Below, piece by piece: positions 6,111 through 6,316 of a stretch of 6,316 bases of DNA; position 1 is the first letter of the stretch; each line of letters starts with the position of its first letter. The DNA comes from an uncultured Bacillota bacterium (GTDB lineage: Bacteria; Bacillota_I; Bacilli_A; RF39; UBA660). The notes under the pieces were generated by a model. The model saw only the letters and a list, made by a program, of their open reading frames with translations. It was not told where the DNA came from and did no database searches. The position numbers and the translations under genes are program-made. The stretch lies in assembly GCA_948466105.1 (NCBI GenBank), contig CAOJZR010000038.1:1-6316 (forward strand). The letters are read 5' to 3'.

Positions 6111-6316
6111 ATGAATAATTATGAACGTGCATTAAAAAAGATTAAACATGACGAACATTATAAACCAAGATTTTGTCAAGTGATTCAAAGTGCTACTGGA
6201 CCTACAGGGGCTACTGGTCCAACGGGTGCTACTGGGCCTACAGGGGCTACTGGACCAACAGGAGCAACTGGACCAACAGGTGCAACTGGAATAAGAGGTG
6301 CTACAGGACCAGCGTG
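6111..6316 (+). CDS. Collagen-like Gly-X-Thr repeat protein, exosporium/surface type (C-terminus beyond window)
   Basis: Partial gene of 68 complete codons, cut by the right edge and missed by simple complete-frame calling. A 27-residue N-terminus, [10 protein letters not shown] to CQVIQS, is polar and basic with one Cys (Cys22). It has no hydrophobic signal sequence. From Ala28 the frame is ATGPTG repeated, so Gly occurs at every third position, as needed for a collagen triple helix; one unit varies to ATGIRG. Pro-Thr-Gly triplets of this kind are typical of BclA-like filaments on the exosporium of Bacillus and Clostridium spores and of other Bacillota surface proteins, which usually end in a globular C-terminal domain not visible here. 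The absent signal peptide fits assembly from inside a mother cell as in exosporium proteins, which agrees with the sigma-K-like promoter upstream. A non-spore surface protein remains possible. Confidence 0.93.
   Translation, partial: MNNYERALKKIKHDEHYKPRFCQVIQSATGPTGATGPTGATGPTGATGPTGATGPTGATGIRGATGPA
6192..6316 (+). repeat. 18-bp tandem repeats encoding ATGPTG
   Basis: Six complete 18-bp units and a partial seventh start at 6192, 6210, 6228, 6246, 6264, 6282 and 6300. Most follow GCTACTGGACCAACAGGT with silent third-base changes. The sixth unit changes to an Ile-Arg triplet and the seventh carries ACA and GCG variants. The array continues past the window edge. Such arrays can gain or lose units in frame, changing filament length. 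Confidence 0.93.

Noticed and set aside
6192..6316. CRISPR-like regular repeat
   Set aside because: The units are contiguous 18-bp coding repeats in one frame, without spacers.

Overview
The window is very AT-rich and uses the standard bacterial code: TGA ends cysS and tryptophan is TGG. Strong purine-rich Shine-Dalgarno sites, sigma-A-type promoters, a YugP-type zinc peptidase and a Gly-Pro-Thr collagen-like protein all point to a low-GC Bacillota (Firmicutes) genome. Nothing seen fixes the genus. All genes but the last lie on the minus strand.

Left part (1-2052): cysS encodes a complete cysteinyl-tRNA synthetase. It is followed after a 4-nt gap by a YugP-family membrane zinc metallopeptidase, which starts with TTG and runs off the left edge. 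Together they look like one housekeeping operon with a promoter just upstream of cysS. Two hairpins, at 2029-2052 and 2088-2111, separate this operon from the next block.

Middle part (2127-5784): four minus-strand genes, in transcription order. A 181-residue unknown protein (5784-5239) comes first and has its own promoter. A 278-residue unknown protein (4997-4161) and a 253-residue coiled-coil unknown protein (4145-3384) follow, 15 nt apart and behind an extended -10 promoter. Last is a 397-residue lipoprotein (3320-2127) with one copy of the short helical 'TLDS...AR.AYDAL' module common in Gram-positive surface proteins. The lipoprotein has the best promoter in the window, placed directly against the stop codon of the gene before it. 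No terminator separates the two, so the last three genes may be partly co-transcribed. I do not recognise the three cytosolic products.

Right part (5785-6316): a 326-bp divergent intergenic region leads to a plus-strand gene for a collagen-like protein, cut by the window end, built of 18-bp units encoding ATGPTG. Its upstream sequence has a spaced match to the sigma-K promoter consensus. That would fit a spore-surface protein, but the match is short and remains a hypothesis.

No tRNA, rRNA, riboswitch, CRISPR array, insertion sequence or integrase was found.
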